Assembly: GCA_020633465.1 (NCBI GenBank)
Contig: JACKDN010000006.1
Span: 124,001 to 188,000, forward strand
Length of the DNA: 64,000 bases
Reading direction: 5' to 3'
Origin: Myxococcales bacterium
GTDB taxonomy: Bacteria; Myxococcota_A; Bradymonadia; UBA7976; UBA1532
Of this stretch, positions 34,893-42,984 are shown in pieces (position 1 is the first letter of the stretch; each line of letters opens with the position of its first letter). The position numbers and the translations under genes were made by a program. The notes under the pieces were generated by a model, which did not search any database, was not told where the DNA came from, and was given only the letters and a program-made list of their open reading frames with translations.

Positions 34893-36458
34893 ATGCGCGC
34901 CGCCCCCGCCTTCGACTGCGTCGTGATCGGCGGTGGTCTGGCCGGGCTGACCAGCGCGGTGGGCTTGGCCGACGCCGGCCTGAAGCCGCTGGTGCTCGAG
35001 GCGGGCGCGCTGCTCGGCGGGCGCGCCCGCAGCTGGACGGACCCCACGACCGGCGATCCCGTGCACATCGGCCCCCACATCTTCCTCAGCGAGTACCGCA
35101 ACCTGCTGCGCCTGTTCGACCGCCTGGGCACGCGCGACCGCATCGTGTGGCAGCCGGCCGACCCCTTCATCACGCTGGTGGACGGCCGCCGCGCCGTCCC
35201 GATCCGCCCGGCGCCGCTGCCGCCCCCGATGCACCTGGTGCCGAGCGTGCTGGCCGACCCCACGACGCGCCTGGCCGACAAGCTGTCCAACGTGCCCCTG
35301 TCGGCCCGCCTGCTCAGCCTGGACGACGACCAGGTGCTCGCGCTCGACGCCCTGCCCGCCGACACGCTGCTCCGGCAGGGCGGCGTCTCCGAGACCTACA
35401 TCCGCTCGTTCTGGTCGTTCGTCGCGCAGTCGATCCTCAACGTGCCGCTCGCCGAGTGCTCGGCGGCCGCGCTCGCCCGCTTCTACCGCGCCCTGATCGG
35501 CACCCGCGGCTACCGCGTCGGCTTCCCCGACCGGGGGCTCGGCGACGTGTTCGCCCCCGCGGCGCGGCGGGTGATCGAGCAGGCCGGCGGCCAGGTGCTC
35601 ACCGACACCCGCGTCGCGCGCTTCACGCACGAAGGCGACCGCGTGACCGGCGTGGTGACCGACGAGGGCCGCGCGTTCGCTGCGCCGCACGTCGTCGCCG
35701 CGCTGGCGCCCCAGGATCTCGATCGCCTGGTCCGTGCGCCCTGGCGAAGGCTGTCCCCCTTCCGCGACCTGCCCGCCTTCGAGCCCAGCCGCTATCTCTG
35801 CGTCTACCTCTGGTTCGACCGCAAGCTGACCCGCCGGCGCTTCTGGGCCCGCGTCTACGACCCCGGCGACCTGAACTGCGACTTCTACGACTACGGCAAC
35901 ATCCTGCGCGGCCCCCGCGATCGGCCGTCGCTGATCGCGAGCAACATCATCTACGCCCAGCGGCTGCCCCCGATGGACGACGCCGCGATCATCGCGCGCA
36001 CCCGCGCCGAGCTGGCCGAGTACCTGCCCGCCGCGAACGCCGCGCGCCTGGTGCACGCCGTCGTCCACCGAGTGCCCATGGCCATCCACTGCCCGCGCCC
36101 CGGCACCGAGCGCCTGCGCCCCGCCACGCGCACGCCCATCGATGGCCTGCTGCTGGCCGGCGACTGGATCCGCACCCACCTGCCCGCCTCGATGGAGAGC
36201 GCCGTCTGCGCCGGCTGGCGCGCCGCCGAAGCCGTGCTGGCCGACCACGGCCACCACGCCGCCCTCGCCGCCCCGGCTTGGAGGCTGCCCCGCGCCCCCC
36301 GCATCGCCAGCCGCGTGCTCGCCGATCTGCTGCGCGCGCCGACGCTGCCCGACCTGGACGTGCTCGCACGGCGGCCGCCGGTGGATCGGACGCTGAGCGT
36401 CGACGAGATGGACCGGGCGACGGGCGCCTGGCTCGCCGACCGGGCGCGCGCCCCCTGA
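34893..36458 (+). CDS. FAD-dependent amine-oxidase/carotenoid-desaturase-family oxidoreductase
   Basis: The product is 521 aa from ATG 34893 with GAGGAG 6 bp upstream. The N-terminal Rossmann motif VIGGGLAGLTSAVGLADAGL ends in LVLEAG, and the C-terminal FAD motif is GLLLAGDWIRTHLPASMESA followed by GWRAAEAV. Together they place it with plant-type phytoene/zeta-carotene desaturases and HpnE-like squalene-modifying oxidases. About 55 extra residues at the C-terminus are of unknown role. No crt or hpn genes are adjacent, so the substrate (carotenoid, squalene or other isoprenoid) is open. Confidence 0.8.
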   Translation: MRAAPAFDCVVIGGGLAGLTSAVGLADAGLKPLVLEAGALLGGRARSWTDPTTGDPVHIGPHIFLSEYRNLLRLFDRLGTRDRIVWQPADPFITLVDGRRAVPIRPAPLPPPMHLVPSVLADPTTRLADKLSNVPLSARLLSLDDDQVLALDALPADTLLRQGGVSETYIRSFWSFVAQSILNVPLAECSAAALARFYRALIGTRGYRVGFPDRGLGDVFAPAARRVIEQAGGQVLTDTRVARFTHEGDRVTGVVTDEGRAFAAPHVVAALAPQDLDRLVRAPWRRLSPFRDLPAFEPSRYLCVYLWFDRKLTRRRFWARVYDPGDLNCDFYDYGNILRGPRDRPSLIASNIIYAQRLPPMDDAAIIARTRAELAEYLPAANAARLVHAVVHRVPMAIHCPRPGTERLRPATRTPIDGLLLAGDWIRTHLPASMESAVCAGWRAAEAVLADHGHHAALAAPAWRLPRAPRIASRVLADLLRAPTLPDLDVLARRPPVDRTLSVDEMDRATGAWLADRARAP

Positions 36459-36535
36459 TTGTCGCGCCCGGACGCATGGGCGACCGTGACCCGAGGCCAT
36501 GCGCGCCGGCAACCCGCCGCCTGCGGCACCAGGGA

Positions 36536-37819
36536 TCAGAAGCGCAGGCCCGGCATGACCGAGGACAGCGAGACCGTCAGCCCCAGCGCCGTCGCGCCGC
36601 CTCGGGTCCAGAGCCCGTACGCGCCGAGCTGCACCGAGCCGGTGTCGAACGCGCCGGGGTAGACGTTCAGGCCGACGTGATTCCCCTCGGGGTTGACGTC
36701 CAGCGTCGCCAGCAGCGACCCCTCGCGGTCCCAAGCCAGCCGCAAGGACGCGACCTCGTGGCTCTGCGCCTCGCGCTCCGGGACCTCGAGCTCTTCCTTG
36801 TCCGGATCCCAGTAGAAGATCGGCCCGGTCGTGGGCCGTTCGTAGTCGCGCGGCGGCACGCCCGCCCCCCCGGCGATCAAGCCCCAGGTGATGTACTGGT
36901 CGCCGCCGATCGGCGTCGACACGCCCAGCCCGATGGTGGACACCCCGAAGAGCGTCGCCAGCTTCCAGCGGGTCCAGTCGCCGAGCGTGATGCGCAGCAG
37001 GTAGTCCTCGGCGTGGTTGAACAGCACGCCGTCGCGCATGTCGACCACCGGCTGGCCGGGCCAGTAGTACAGGTGCATGGCGTCGTTCGCGAACAGCTCG
37101 GCGAAGCCGTCGAAGCAGAACGCGATGATGCCGGCCGTGTTGAAGATCAGATCGGCGGTCGTATCGGCGGGCTGCGTCGTCTGCGCCTCGACCAGCTCGT
37201 TCATTTGCTGGGACAGGACCATCGTGGTGATCGCCGCGGCGCGCGCCCACCCCGGGCTCATCCCCTCGGTCCGGTAGTACTCCTCCAGCTTGCGGGTCAG
37301 CATCCCCTCGCCCAGAAAGTGGAGAACGTAGTTGGGGTACGAGATCTCACTGAGGACCGGCACGAACTCGAGGAAGGCCCAGACGCCGACGTTGCCGTAG
37401 CCCTCTCGAATGGACCTGGCCGGGTGAAAGTAGGCGTCGCCGAGGTGCCCGAAGCCCTGCTCGAGATCGATGTCACCGAGCCGCGCGCTGGCGTTGAGCC
37501 CGGCCCGCCCGACGACGCCGAGGCCGACGTTCGTGAACACGTTCAGCGGCCCGAACTGCGACTCCGAGCCGTAGTCCTGGCCTTTGTAGAACAGGGGGGT
37601 GAACGCCTCATCGGTCGGCGCCGCCACCGCGGGTGGGGCCTCCGGCTCGAGCACCGGCGCCTGCTCCGCGGCGGACCACCCGGGCACGCACAGGGCGAAC
37701 AGCGTCGCGAGGCCCACCCGCCGCGCGCCGCGCGCACCCGAGCTCGACCTCGTGTCGTCCCGGTCGCTCGCCGCGGTCCTGCCGCCCGCGCCCCCCGCTC
37801 CTCGCCTGCCCACGCGCAC
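36536..37819 (-). CDS. Exported protein of unknown function, possibly outer-membrane
   Basis: The frame from GTG 37819 has 427 codons. The only plausible signal peptide starts inside it (VGLATLFALCVPGWSAAE, residues ~35-52), so a later GTG near 37717 is equally possible. The mature part is Gly- and aromatic-rich, with alternating patterns near the end (VGLNVYPGAFDTGSVQLGAYG) and a terminal Phe (SSVMPGLRF), features of outer-membrane beta proteins. A conserved-looking centre (SQQMNELVEA, LIFNTAGIIAFCFDGFAEL) suggests a membrane-associated helix pair. I do not recognise the family. It converges on the FAD enzyme gene. Confidence 0.55.
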   Translation of the reverse strand: MRVGRRGAGGAGGRTAASDRDDTRSSSGARGARRVGLATLFALCVPGWSAAEQAPVLEPEAPPAVAAPTDEAFTPLFYKGQDYGSESQFGPLNVFTNVGLGVVGRAGLNASARLGDIDLEQGFGHLGDAYFHPARSIREGYGNVGVWAFLEFVPVLSEISYPNYVLHFLGEGMLTRKLEEYYRTEGMSPGWARAAAITTMVLSQQMNELVEAQTTQPADTTADLIFNTAGIIAFCFDGFAELFANDAMHLYYWPGQPVVDMRDGVLFNHAEDYLLRITLGDWTRWKLATLFGVSTIGLGVSTPIGGDQYITWGLIAGGAGVPPRDYERPTTGPIFYWDPDKEELEVPEREAQSHEVASLRLAWDREGSLLATLDVNPEGNHVGLNVYPGAFDTGSVQLGAYGLWTRGGATALGLTVSLSSVMPGLRF

Positions 37820-38074
37820 CGCCCCGCCACCTGTGGTTTCGAATCAAGGTCGCGGGGCCCCGCCCCACATCCGCCTCGCCGATGCCAGCCCGGCGCGGCC
37901 GCCGACACGCCGCCGCCCGTCTCGCATCCACACCGCGAGGACCGATCGCTGTTCACGTTGATGGGCCGCTCACGTCCCGTCAAGAGGCGTTCGAGCGTTC
38001 CGTGACCCCCGCCGACGCGGTTGCTCCATGGGGTCGCTGGCTGGGTCAACGATCGTCCGTTGCGGGTCCTGCGC

Positions 38075-38103
38075 TTGCCCGGCCGGGTCGCCCGCCCTAC
38101 CGT
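38075..38103 (+). promoter_or_regulatory. Promoter of DUF1801 gene, leaderless type
   Basis: TTGCCC (38075-38080) and TACCGT (38098-38103) are 17 bp apart. ATG 38110 follows the -10 by 6 bp and has no Shine-Dalgarno, so transcription would begin at or near the start codon. Confidence 0.4.
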
Positions 38104-38109
38104 GCGGGC

Positions 38110-38691
38110 ATGGACACCCCGAACGTCGGTGCGCAGGTCCCGGCCACCCTCCCGGAGCACGATCGCCGCGCCGTGCGCGTCGACACCACCACCGCCTGCG
38201 AGCTCGCCCTCGCCAGCTACCCCGATCACGTCCTGCCGCGCGTCGAGGCGCTGCGCGCGTTGATCATCGACACCGCCGCCGAGGCGGGCATCGCGACGCT
38301 CACCGAGACGCTGAAGTGGGGCGAGCCCAGCTACGTGGCGCCCCGCGGCAGCACGCTGCGCCTCGACTGGAAGCCGCGCGCCCCCGACCGCGTGTCGCTG
38401 TTCTTCACCTGCACCAGCACGCTGGTGCCCACCTTCCGCATCCTCTTCGGCGACGTCCTCGACCTCGAAGGCGACCGCGCGCTGCACCTCGCCCATGGCG
38501 CGCCCCTGCCCCGCGACGCGCTGCGCGCGTGCATCCGGATGGCGCTGTGCTACCACGACCTGAAGCACCTGCCGCTGCTGGGGTACGAGGCGAAGCAGCC
38601 CGCGCGCCCGCTGGGCTGGGGTGGCGTCGACGGAGTGTCTACAGCGGACGGCCTCGACGCGCCGCTCGAGGACTTCGAGGGCGACGCGTGA
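38110..38691 (+). CDS. DUF1801-family protein
   Basis: The product is 193 aa from ATG 38110. The core (LPRVEALRALIIDTAAEAG, ETLKWGEPSYVAPRGSTLRL, RVSLFFTCTSTLVPTFR) matches the DUF1801/YdhG-like fold, small alpha/beta proteins of unknown biochemical role. The C-terminal part (YHDLKHLPLLGYEAKQ and an acidic tail) is less conserved. It has its own promoter without a ribosome-binding site and is divergent from the exported protein gene. Confidence 0.7.
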   Translation: MDTPNVGAQVPATLPEHDRRAVRVDTTTACELALASYPDHVLPRVEALRALIIDTAAEAGIATLTETLKWGEPSYVAPRGSTLRLDWKPRAPDRVSLFFTCTSTLVPTFRILFGDVLDLEGDRALHLAHGAPLPRDALRACIRMALCYHDLKHLPLLGYEAKQPARPLGWGGVDGVSTADGLDAPLEDFEGDA

Positions 38692-38710
38692 GACACGGCG
38701 TGGAGCTCCG

Positions 38711-38917
38711 ATGCGTTGGTTGATCGAAGCCGGTGTGTTCGGCCCGGACTACGCGCCGCGGATGACCGCGGCGGTCGAGGCCGCGGGCGGGTCGGTCGGT
38801 CGGTCGAGGGAGACGGTGCACACCGATGAACGCCCCGCCGCCCATCGGGACGGGCCCCGGTCAACGCGGGTCGCCCACTTCAGACCGAGGAGTCGCTCCC
38901 ATGCAACGCACCGATGA
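38711..38917 (+). pseudogene. N-terminal fragment resembling ATP-grasp protein
   Basis: ATG 38711 (GGAG 7 bp upstream) begins MRWLIEAGVFGPDYAPRMTA and then AVEAAGG, which looks like the start of ATP-grasp proteins of the type M-W-(I/V)-x-(E)-x-(V/L)-F...L..(L/V)E..G. After the tetranucleotide run GGTCGGTCGGTCGG the frame becomes Arg-rich and loses similarity. The remaining ATP-grasp domain is absent and the next gene starts at 38901. I treat it as a decayed remnant; the assignment rests on about 27 residues. Confidence 0.3.
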
Positions 38918-39332
38918 GCCCGTCCACCAGGGGGGTTGCCTGTGCGGCGCGGTGCGATTCGAAGTCACCGGCCCCTTCGACGCCTTCATGCTCTGTCACT
39001 GCTCCCGCTGCCGCCGTGACACCGGGAGCGTCCACGCCGCGAACCTGTTCTCCGGATCCGCCACGCTCCGCTGGGCTTCGGGTGGCCGACTGGTGCGCTC
39101 GTTTCGTCTCGCTGGGACCCGGCACGAGCGAGCCTTCTGCGGGCAGTGTGGCGCGGCCGTCCCGTCGGTGCAGATGGAGGGGGCGCTGCTCGTGGTCCCT
39201 GCGGGCAGCCTCGACGAGACGGACCGCCTGCCGCCCCCGACGCACATCTTCTGCGCCGACGCCGCCGCGTGGGAGCCAGGCGTCGCCGCCGCGCCGCGGT
39301 TCGCGAAGCTGCCGACGGACGAGGTCGGCTGA
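38901..39332 (+). CDS. GFA-family (CENP-V) zinc protein
   Basis: The product is 143 aa from ATG 38901 with GAGGAG 8 bp upstream. Zinc-binding Cys are arranged as GGCLCGAVRFE, CHCSRCRRDTGS and FCGQCGAAV, the pattern of the GFA/CENP-V fold (named for glutathione-dependent formaldehyde-activating enzyme). Most GFA proteins are not proven to act on formaldehyde, so the reaction is unknown. Length is typical. It has no operon partner. Confidence 0.85.
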   Translation: MQRTDEPVHQGGCLCGAVRFEVTGPFDAFMLCHCSRCRRDTGSVHAANLFSGSATLRWASGGRLVRSFRLAGTRHERAFCGQCGAAVPSVQMEGALLVVPAGSLDETDRLPPPTHIFCADAAAWEPGVAAAPRFAKLPTDEVG

Positions 39333-39385
39333 CCGCCTCCGAGGGGGCCGGGCGCCAGGTCGTGAGACCCGGGTGAACGCGAACC

Positions 39386-39420
39386 AGGGGTCAGGACGAT
39401 CGCATTTCGCATTTCGGCCC
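39386..39420. repeat. REP-like element, copy A
   Basis: GGGGTCAGGACGATCGCATT (39387-39406) continues TCGCATTTCGG. A closely related GGGGTCAGGACGATCCCACT lies at 43784-43803. The GGGGTCAGG...GCATTTCGCATTT layout resembles the recurrent ends associated with REP-type tyrosine transposases in proteobacteria. No transposase is next to it. It sits in the 232-bp gap before the truncated glycosylase gene; nothing else is visible there. Confidence 0.45.
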
Positions 39421-39564
39421 CCGCGACGGCCGCAGGCCGCCGATTGGCCGCCCTCCCACGGGGTGCACTCCCAAGCAAGCCCACGGCGATCGACCGGGAG
39501 TCGCTGAACGGGACCCTGCATCCTGGCGGTTGAGCTTCCGGCCCCCACCCCCCACCATGCGCCC

Positions 39565-39786
39565 ATGAACCTGCAGCAGATCACCGACGACCTCGTCGCC
39601 GACCTCGCGCCCCTCGACTTCGGGCCGCCGGTCACGCACGTCTACAACCCGCTGACCTACGCGCGCGCCGTGTGGGACGCGTACTGCGAACGCTTAGGGC
39701 GCGGGCCGCGCGAGGCGCTGCTGATCGGGATGAACCCCGGTCCGGTCGGGTCCCATTGGGATGCGGCGCAGGCAGGTCGTCTGTGA
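39565..39786 (+). pseudogene. SMUG1-like uracil-DNA glycosylase, truncated copy
   Basis: ATG 39565 encodes 73 residues that match the start of the complete gene at 40208 (QITDDLVADL, FGPPVTHVYNPLTYARAVWD), including the first active-site motif IGMNPGP. The sequence then departs (VGSHWDAAQAGRL) and ends at 39786 before the second half of motif I and everything else. The last bases overlap the start of the unrelated gene at 39783 (GTGA). Non-identity to the second copy, with synonymous differences throughout, indicates the duplication is old or that the copies came from different sources. Confidence 0.8.
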
Positions 39787-40211
39787 CCGGCTTCATTGGC
39801 GTCGATGTCCTCGTCGCGCACCCGCTGAGCGATCTTGGGCCGCTTCGGACGGCACTTGCCGCAGCGACAGGTGTTCCGGTCGAGCGTGTCGCTTGCATCT
39901 GCCAGATCGACGACTACCCAAGCCCAGATGATGCCGGGGTCGTTTGCGTGGTTACCCGAGGGACTGGCGAGTTCCCGACGCTCCTTTCCGTAGACGCCCG
40001 AGAGGGGCATGGACAGGAGCCGGTGTCGTTTGTTGCCCGCGTTGCTGCTGCACTCCAAGCCCCCTGCCTGTTCGGGACAGAAGACCCGAACCCCTTCGCG
40101 ATGTATCGAGTGGAAGCCGGTCAGCCTATTCGCCGAGTGTTCTTGGACCCGCAGGCGGAATCTGCGGGTGAGTACACCCTCGCCATTGAGTCCGAGGAGG
40201 GACAGCCGTGA
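39783..40211 (+). CDS. Protein of unknown function between glycosylase copies
   Basis: The product is 142 aa from GTG 39783, overlapping the truncated gene's stop. It overlaps in turn the start of the intact glycosylase (GTGA at 40208). The sequence (MTGFIGVDVLVAHPLSDLGP, IDDYPSPDDAGVVCVVTRG, PCLFGTEDPNPFAMYRVEAG) is acidic and mixed alpha/beta with no signal or membrane segment. The compact size resembles immunity-type or small adaptor proteins, but I recognise no family. Base composition is visibly less GC-rich than the surroundings, supporting recent acquisition. Confidence 0.65.
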   Translation: MTGFIGVDVLVAHPLSDLGPLRTALAAATGVPVERVACICQIDDYPSPDDAGVVCVVTRGTGEFPTLLSVDAREGHGQEPVSFVARVAAALQAPCLFGTEDPNPFAMYRVEAGQPIRRVFLDPQAESAGEYTLAIESEEGQP

Positions 40212-40915
40212 GCCTCAAGCAGATCACCGACGACCTCATCACAGACCTCGCCGGGCTCACGTTCGGCCCACCGGTCACGCACGTCTACAACCCGCTCATC
40301 TACGCCCGTACCGCATGGGACGCCTACTGCGAGAAGTACGGCCAGGGGCGGCGTGAGGTGCTGATGATCGGGATGAATCCTGGACCTTGGGGGATGAGTC
40401 AGTGTGGCGTGCCCTTCGGCGAGGTGGGCCACGTACGCGACTGGATGGGCATCGACGCGCCCATCGGCAAGCCGCCGGTCGAGCATCCAAAGCGGCCGGT
40501 GCAGGGCTTCGACTGCACGCGCAGCGAGGTGAGCGGGGCGCGGCTCTGGGGGTGGGCGAAGGACACCTTCGGCGCGCCCGAGGCGTTCTTCGAGCGCTTC
40601 TTCGTGGCCAACTACTGCCCCCTCGTCTTCATGGAAGACAGCGGGCGCAACCGGGTGCCCGAGAAGCTGCCCAAGGCCGAGCGCACGCCGATGTTCGCGG
40701 CGTGTGATCGTGCGCTGCGAAGGACCATCGAGCACTTCGCGCCGCGCTACGTCATCGGCGTGGGCAAGTTCGCCGAGAAGAAGGCGCGGCAGATCGCGGA
40801 CGATCTGGACGTGATCATCGGCAGCGTCCCCCACCCCAGCCCGGCCAGCCCGCTGGCGAACCAGGGGTGGGCGCCGCTGATGGACGCGGCGCTGGCCGAC
40901 CTGGGGGTGCGGTGA
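40208..40915 (+). CDS. SMUG1-like uracil-DNA glycosylase
   Basis: The product is 235 aa from GTG 40208, coupled to the preceding gene by GTGA. Family 3 (SMUG1) motifs are intact: GMNPGPWGMSQCGVPFGEV (motif I, with the Asn that activates water) and PHPSPASPLANQG (motif II His-Pro-Ser). Central FFVANYCPLVFMEDSG also fits. The enzyme removes uracil and oxidised pyrimidines such as 5-hydroxymethyluracil from DNA in base-excision repair. Bacterial SMUG1 is sporadic and often horizontally transferred. Length is as expected. Confidence 0.85.
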   Translation: MSLKQITDDLITDLAGLTFGPPVTHVYNPLIYARTAWDAYCEKYGQGRREVLMIGMNPGPWGMSQCGVPFGEVGHVRDWMGIDAPIGKPPVEHPKRPVQGFDCTRSEVSGARLWGWAKDTFGAPEAFFERFFVANYCPLVFMEDSGRNRVPEKLPKAERTPMFAACDRALRRTIEHFAPRYVIGVGKFAEKKARQIADDLDVIIGSVPHPSPASPLANQGWAPLMDAALADLGVR

Positions 40916-41026
40916 CCAGAATCAGCCGCGTCGAACAGGCTGCGTGAGGGCTCTCCTCGTCGGCGAGGACTCGGTCTGGCCCCTCACCGTGCCGACATTG
41001 GCGAGGCGCACCTCTTCGAACGCGAG

Positions 41027-41055
41027 TTGACCGGCGCTGGCCGATTGCCTGATAG
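41027..41055 (+). promoter_or_regulatory. Possible promoter of the HTH-protease gene
   Basis: TTGACC (41027-41032) is followed after 17 bp by TGATAG (41050-41055), a weak -10. A small dyad TGCCC-TTC-GGGCA (41061-41073) lies between it and the start at 41113 and could be a self-operator, since the product has an Xre-like HTH. Confidence 0.3.
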
Positions 41056-41112
41056 CCCCTTGCCCTTCGGGCATCGTGGCTCGTAGGCTGGCCACCGTCC
41101 GGGAGGTGCAGG

Positions 41113-42255
41113 GTGCCCAGCAACAGTCTCGCCGGGAGGATGTTCGATCGAGCCGCGGCCCTGGCGCTCCAGGACGCTCTGCCTCGACTCGCTGGCCTGC
41201 CCACCGAACGACTCGAGGCGATTCGCGCGGGCGCGTCCTTCTCGGCCGTCGAGTTCGAGGCCCTATGTAGGGCGCTGGCCGTCGATCCCGCAGCGATGTA
41301 CCGCGGCGAGGACGCGCAGCCGGAGCGAATTCCGACCCGCTTCCGGACAGCGATGGTCTCCGAGCATCCGTCCGGCGACGATCTTCGCCTGCTCGCGCTG
41401 GCCGTCGAGCAGGGTCGCATCCTCGGGCACCTGATCCAGCAACTCGGACGAACGGTGCGGGTGCAGGACGGCCGCGAGATTCGCCCACCCGAGGGCCCAC
41501 GGGAAACGTGGCGCGAAGGCTACCAGTTGGGCGAACGAGCGCGAGATGCACTGCGCATTCTGCCTGGGCCGCTCACCGACCTCGACGCCGTGCTCAGGGA
41601 CTGCGGGGCACACGTGGCCCGCGTCGCGATGACCTCGACAGCGATCGACGGTGCCTCGATCTGGGAGCCGGGGGCGGTCCCCATCATCCTCCTGAACACG
41701 AGGGGCCGTCGGTACGGACATCCCGGCGCGGTCCGCGCGACGCTCGCCCACGAACTCTGCCACCTGCTGCACGACGTCGGTGATCGAAACCTGACCACGC
41801 AGGTCTCGTGGGGCGTCGAGGGGACCGGCAATTTCGCCGAGGCCGTCGAAGTCCGGGCGCGGGCTTTCGCGCCTGCGTTCCTGGCGCCGCCCCCAGGGAT
41901 TCGACAGTGGCACGGTGCTCTCCCGCGCCGCGTGAGGAGCAAGCCGAGTAGCCTGGTGAAGGCCATGGCGGAGCACTGGGGACTCTCGTTCGAGGGGGCC
42001 GCTTGGCACGCGAAGAACTGCGACCTGCTGGAGGCCGATGTCGCGAGCGCAATCGCTGCCCGCTCGGGACCCTGGGTCAACCTCGCACGTTTCGAGCCTC
42101 GACCCGCGTACCTACCGCTGTCGCAGCTACACCCCGGTCTGCCCGAGGAGGCAGCGGACATCTGGAAGGGGACGGCGACCGACATCGTGTTGGACGCACT
42201 CGACGAGGGGCACATCACGTTGGGCCGAGCCCGTGAACTCCTGACGTGGAGTTAG
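41113..42255 (+). CDS. Xre-type HTH plus ImmA/IrrE metallopeptidase
   Basis: The product is 380 aa from GTG 41113 with GGGAGG 6 bp upstream. Residues ~25-55 (LPTERLEAIRAGASFSAVEF to CRALAVDPAAMY) look like an Xre helix-turn-helix. The peptidase domain carries the zinc motif ATLAHELCHLLHD (HExxH) near residues 215-227, followed by an E-containing helix (NFAEAVEVRARAFAPAFLAP) that supplies the third ligand in ImmA/IrrE proteins. ImmA-type proteases cleave repressors or antitoxins. It is followed 174 bp later by a PIN-like gene, and composition is less GC-rich than the core genome, so a mobile regulatory or toxin-antitoxin module is inferred. Confidence 0.85.
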   Translation: MPSNSLAGRMFDRAAALALQDALPRLAGLPTERLEAIRAGASFSAVEFEALCRALAVDPAAMYRGEDAQPERIPTRFRTAMVSEHPSGDDLRLLALAVEQGRILGHLIQQLGRTVRVQDGREIRPPEGPRETWREGYQLGERARDALRILPGPLTDLDAVLRDCGAHVARVAMTSTAIDGASIWEPGAVPIILLNTRGRRYGHPGAVRATLAHELCHLLHDVGDRNLTTQVSWGVEGTGNFAEAVEVRARAFAPAFLAPPPGIRQWHGALPRRVRSKPSSLVKAMAEHWGLSFEGAAWHAKNCDLLEADVASAIAARSGPWVNLARFEPRPAYLPLSQLHPGLPEEAADIWKGTATDIVLDALDEGHITLGRARELLTWS

Positions 42256-42429
42256 GAGCCTCCCCACAAAATCCTCCGCGTCGCTGGGCACCGTTCTGCA
42301 CGTCGATGCCGGCGTTGCGAAGCGCTTGCAATGCGCCGAGTATTGCTGCGGCTTCGCGCCTTGGCCTCGGCGCGCAGCCCGGCACCCCGCTCGGTCGGAA
42401 CCTTGTGGGGAAGCACTTAGGAGGACAGG
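42256..42429. other. Intergenic segment bounded by inverted repeats
   Basis: CCCCACAA (42262-42269) and TTGTGGGG (42403-42410) are exact inverted repeats bounding ~130 bp between the protease and PIN-like genes. No gene or promoter is evident inside. It could fold as a long-loop RNA structure or be a small insertion; neither can be shown. Confidence 0.4.
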
Positions 42430-42945
42430 TTGCTCACCTGGATCGTCGATGACGGGCCTCTCGATGATCTGGCGATGGTCGTCGAGGCGAGTTCGATGTC
42501 GCGGTGGCCGCGAGGGCGGTTCCGAGTGGCGGCGGCAACCGTAGCGGGCGCGTCCGGCAATCGGAAGGCACTCTTGGACCATCCAGACTCACCATTCGAT
42601 CCGTTCTCGGTGTCGATGGACAGCGAAGCCGCGGACGTGCTGTACAGCCATCTTCGGCAACCCAGCACCTCGGACAAGAACCTCGCCGAGCACGAGTCGA
42701 TCGCGTGGGCGATCACGGCGTGTCCGAACGCCATCCTGGTGGCTCGCGACAAGCGAGCGGCGTTTCAGGCGCTCGCGGAACTCGGCCGGGGCGGCGCGGC
42801 TCATCCCTCCGAGCTGTGGCTCCACCTGCTCGACGAAGGACACGTCACGCCCGAGCAGTTCGCTGACCTCTGCCGGCGAACCAAGCGAGGTGAGCAAAGC
42901 GTAGAGATCCCGCTCCGGTGCCAACGACGGCTACCGGGAACATGA
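42430..42945 (+). CDS. PIN-like nuclease-fold protein paired with ImmA/IrrE protease
   Basis: The product is 171 aa from TTG 42430, 5 bp after AGGAGG. The N-terminal Asp pair (WIVDDGPLDDL), a middle acidic helix (NLAEHESIAWAITAC) and the strand NAILVARDKRAAFQAL are spaced like the acidic active-site residues of PIN-domain RNases, though the overall sequence is divergent. The end (LHLLDEGHVTPEQFADLC) echoes the C-terminus of the upstream protease (LDALDEGHITLGRARELL). I infer a PIN-like effector whose activity or neutralisation involves the adjacent protease-HTH protein; nuclease function is not proven. Confidence 0.65.
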   Translation: MLTWIVDDGPLDDLAMVVEASSMSRWPRGRFRVAAATVAGASGNRKALLDHPDSPFDPFSVSMDSEAADVLYSHLRQPSTSDKNLAEHESIAWAITACPNAILVARDKRAAFQALAELGRGGAAHPSELWLHLLDEGHVTPEQFADLCRRTKRGEQSVEIPLRCQRRLPGT

Positions 42946-42984
42946 GGGCCCGGCAGCGCGGGCGGTCTTCTCGATGAGCCCTCG

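Noticed and set aside
36516..36527. Short hairpin GCCGC-CT-GCGGC between convergent genes as a terminator
   Set aside because: Five-base stems are expected by chance in DNA this GC-rich and nothing else supports termination here.
42246..42452. Small rightward frame between protease and PIN-like genes as an antitoxin
   Set aside because: No ribosome site, atypical composition, and it overlaps the better-supported start of the PIN-like gene.
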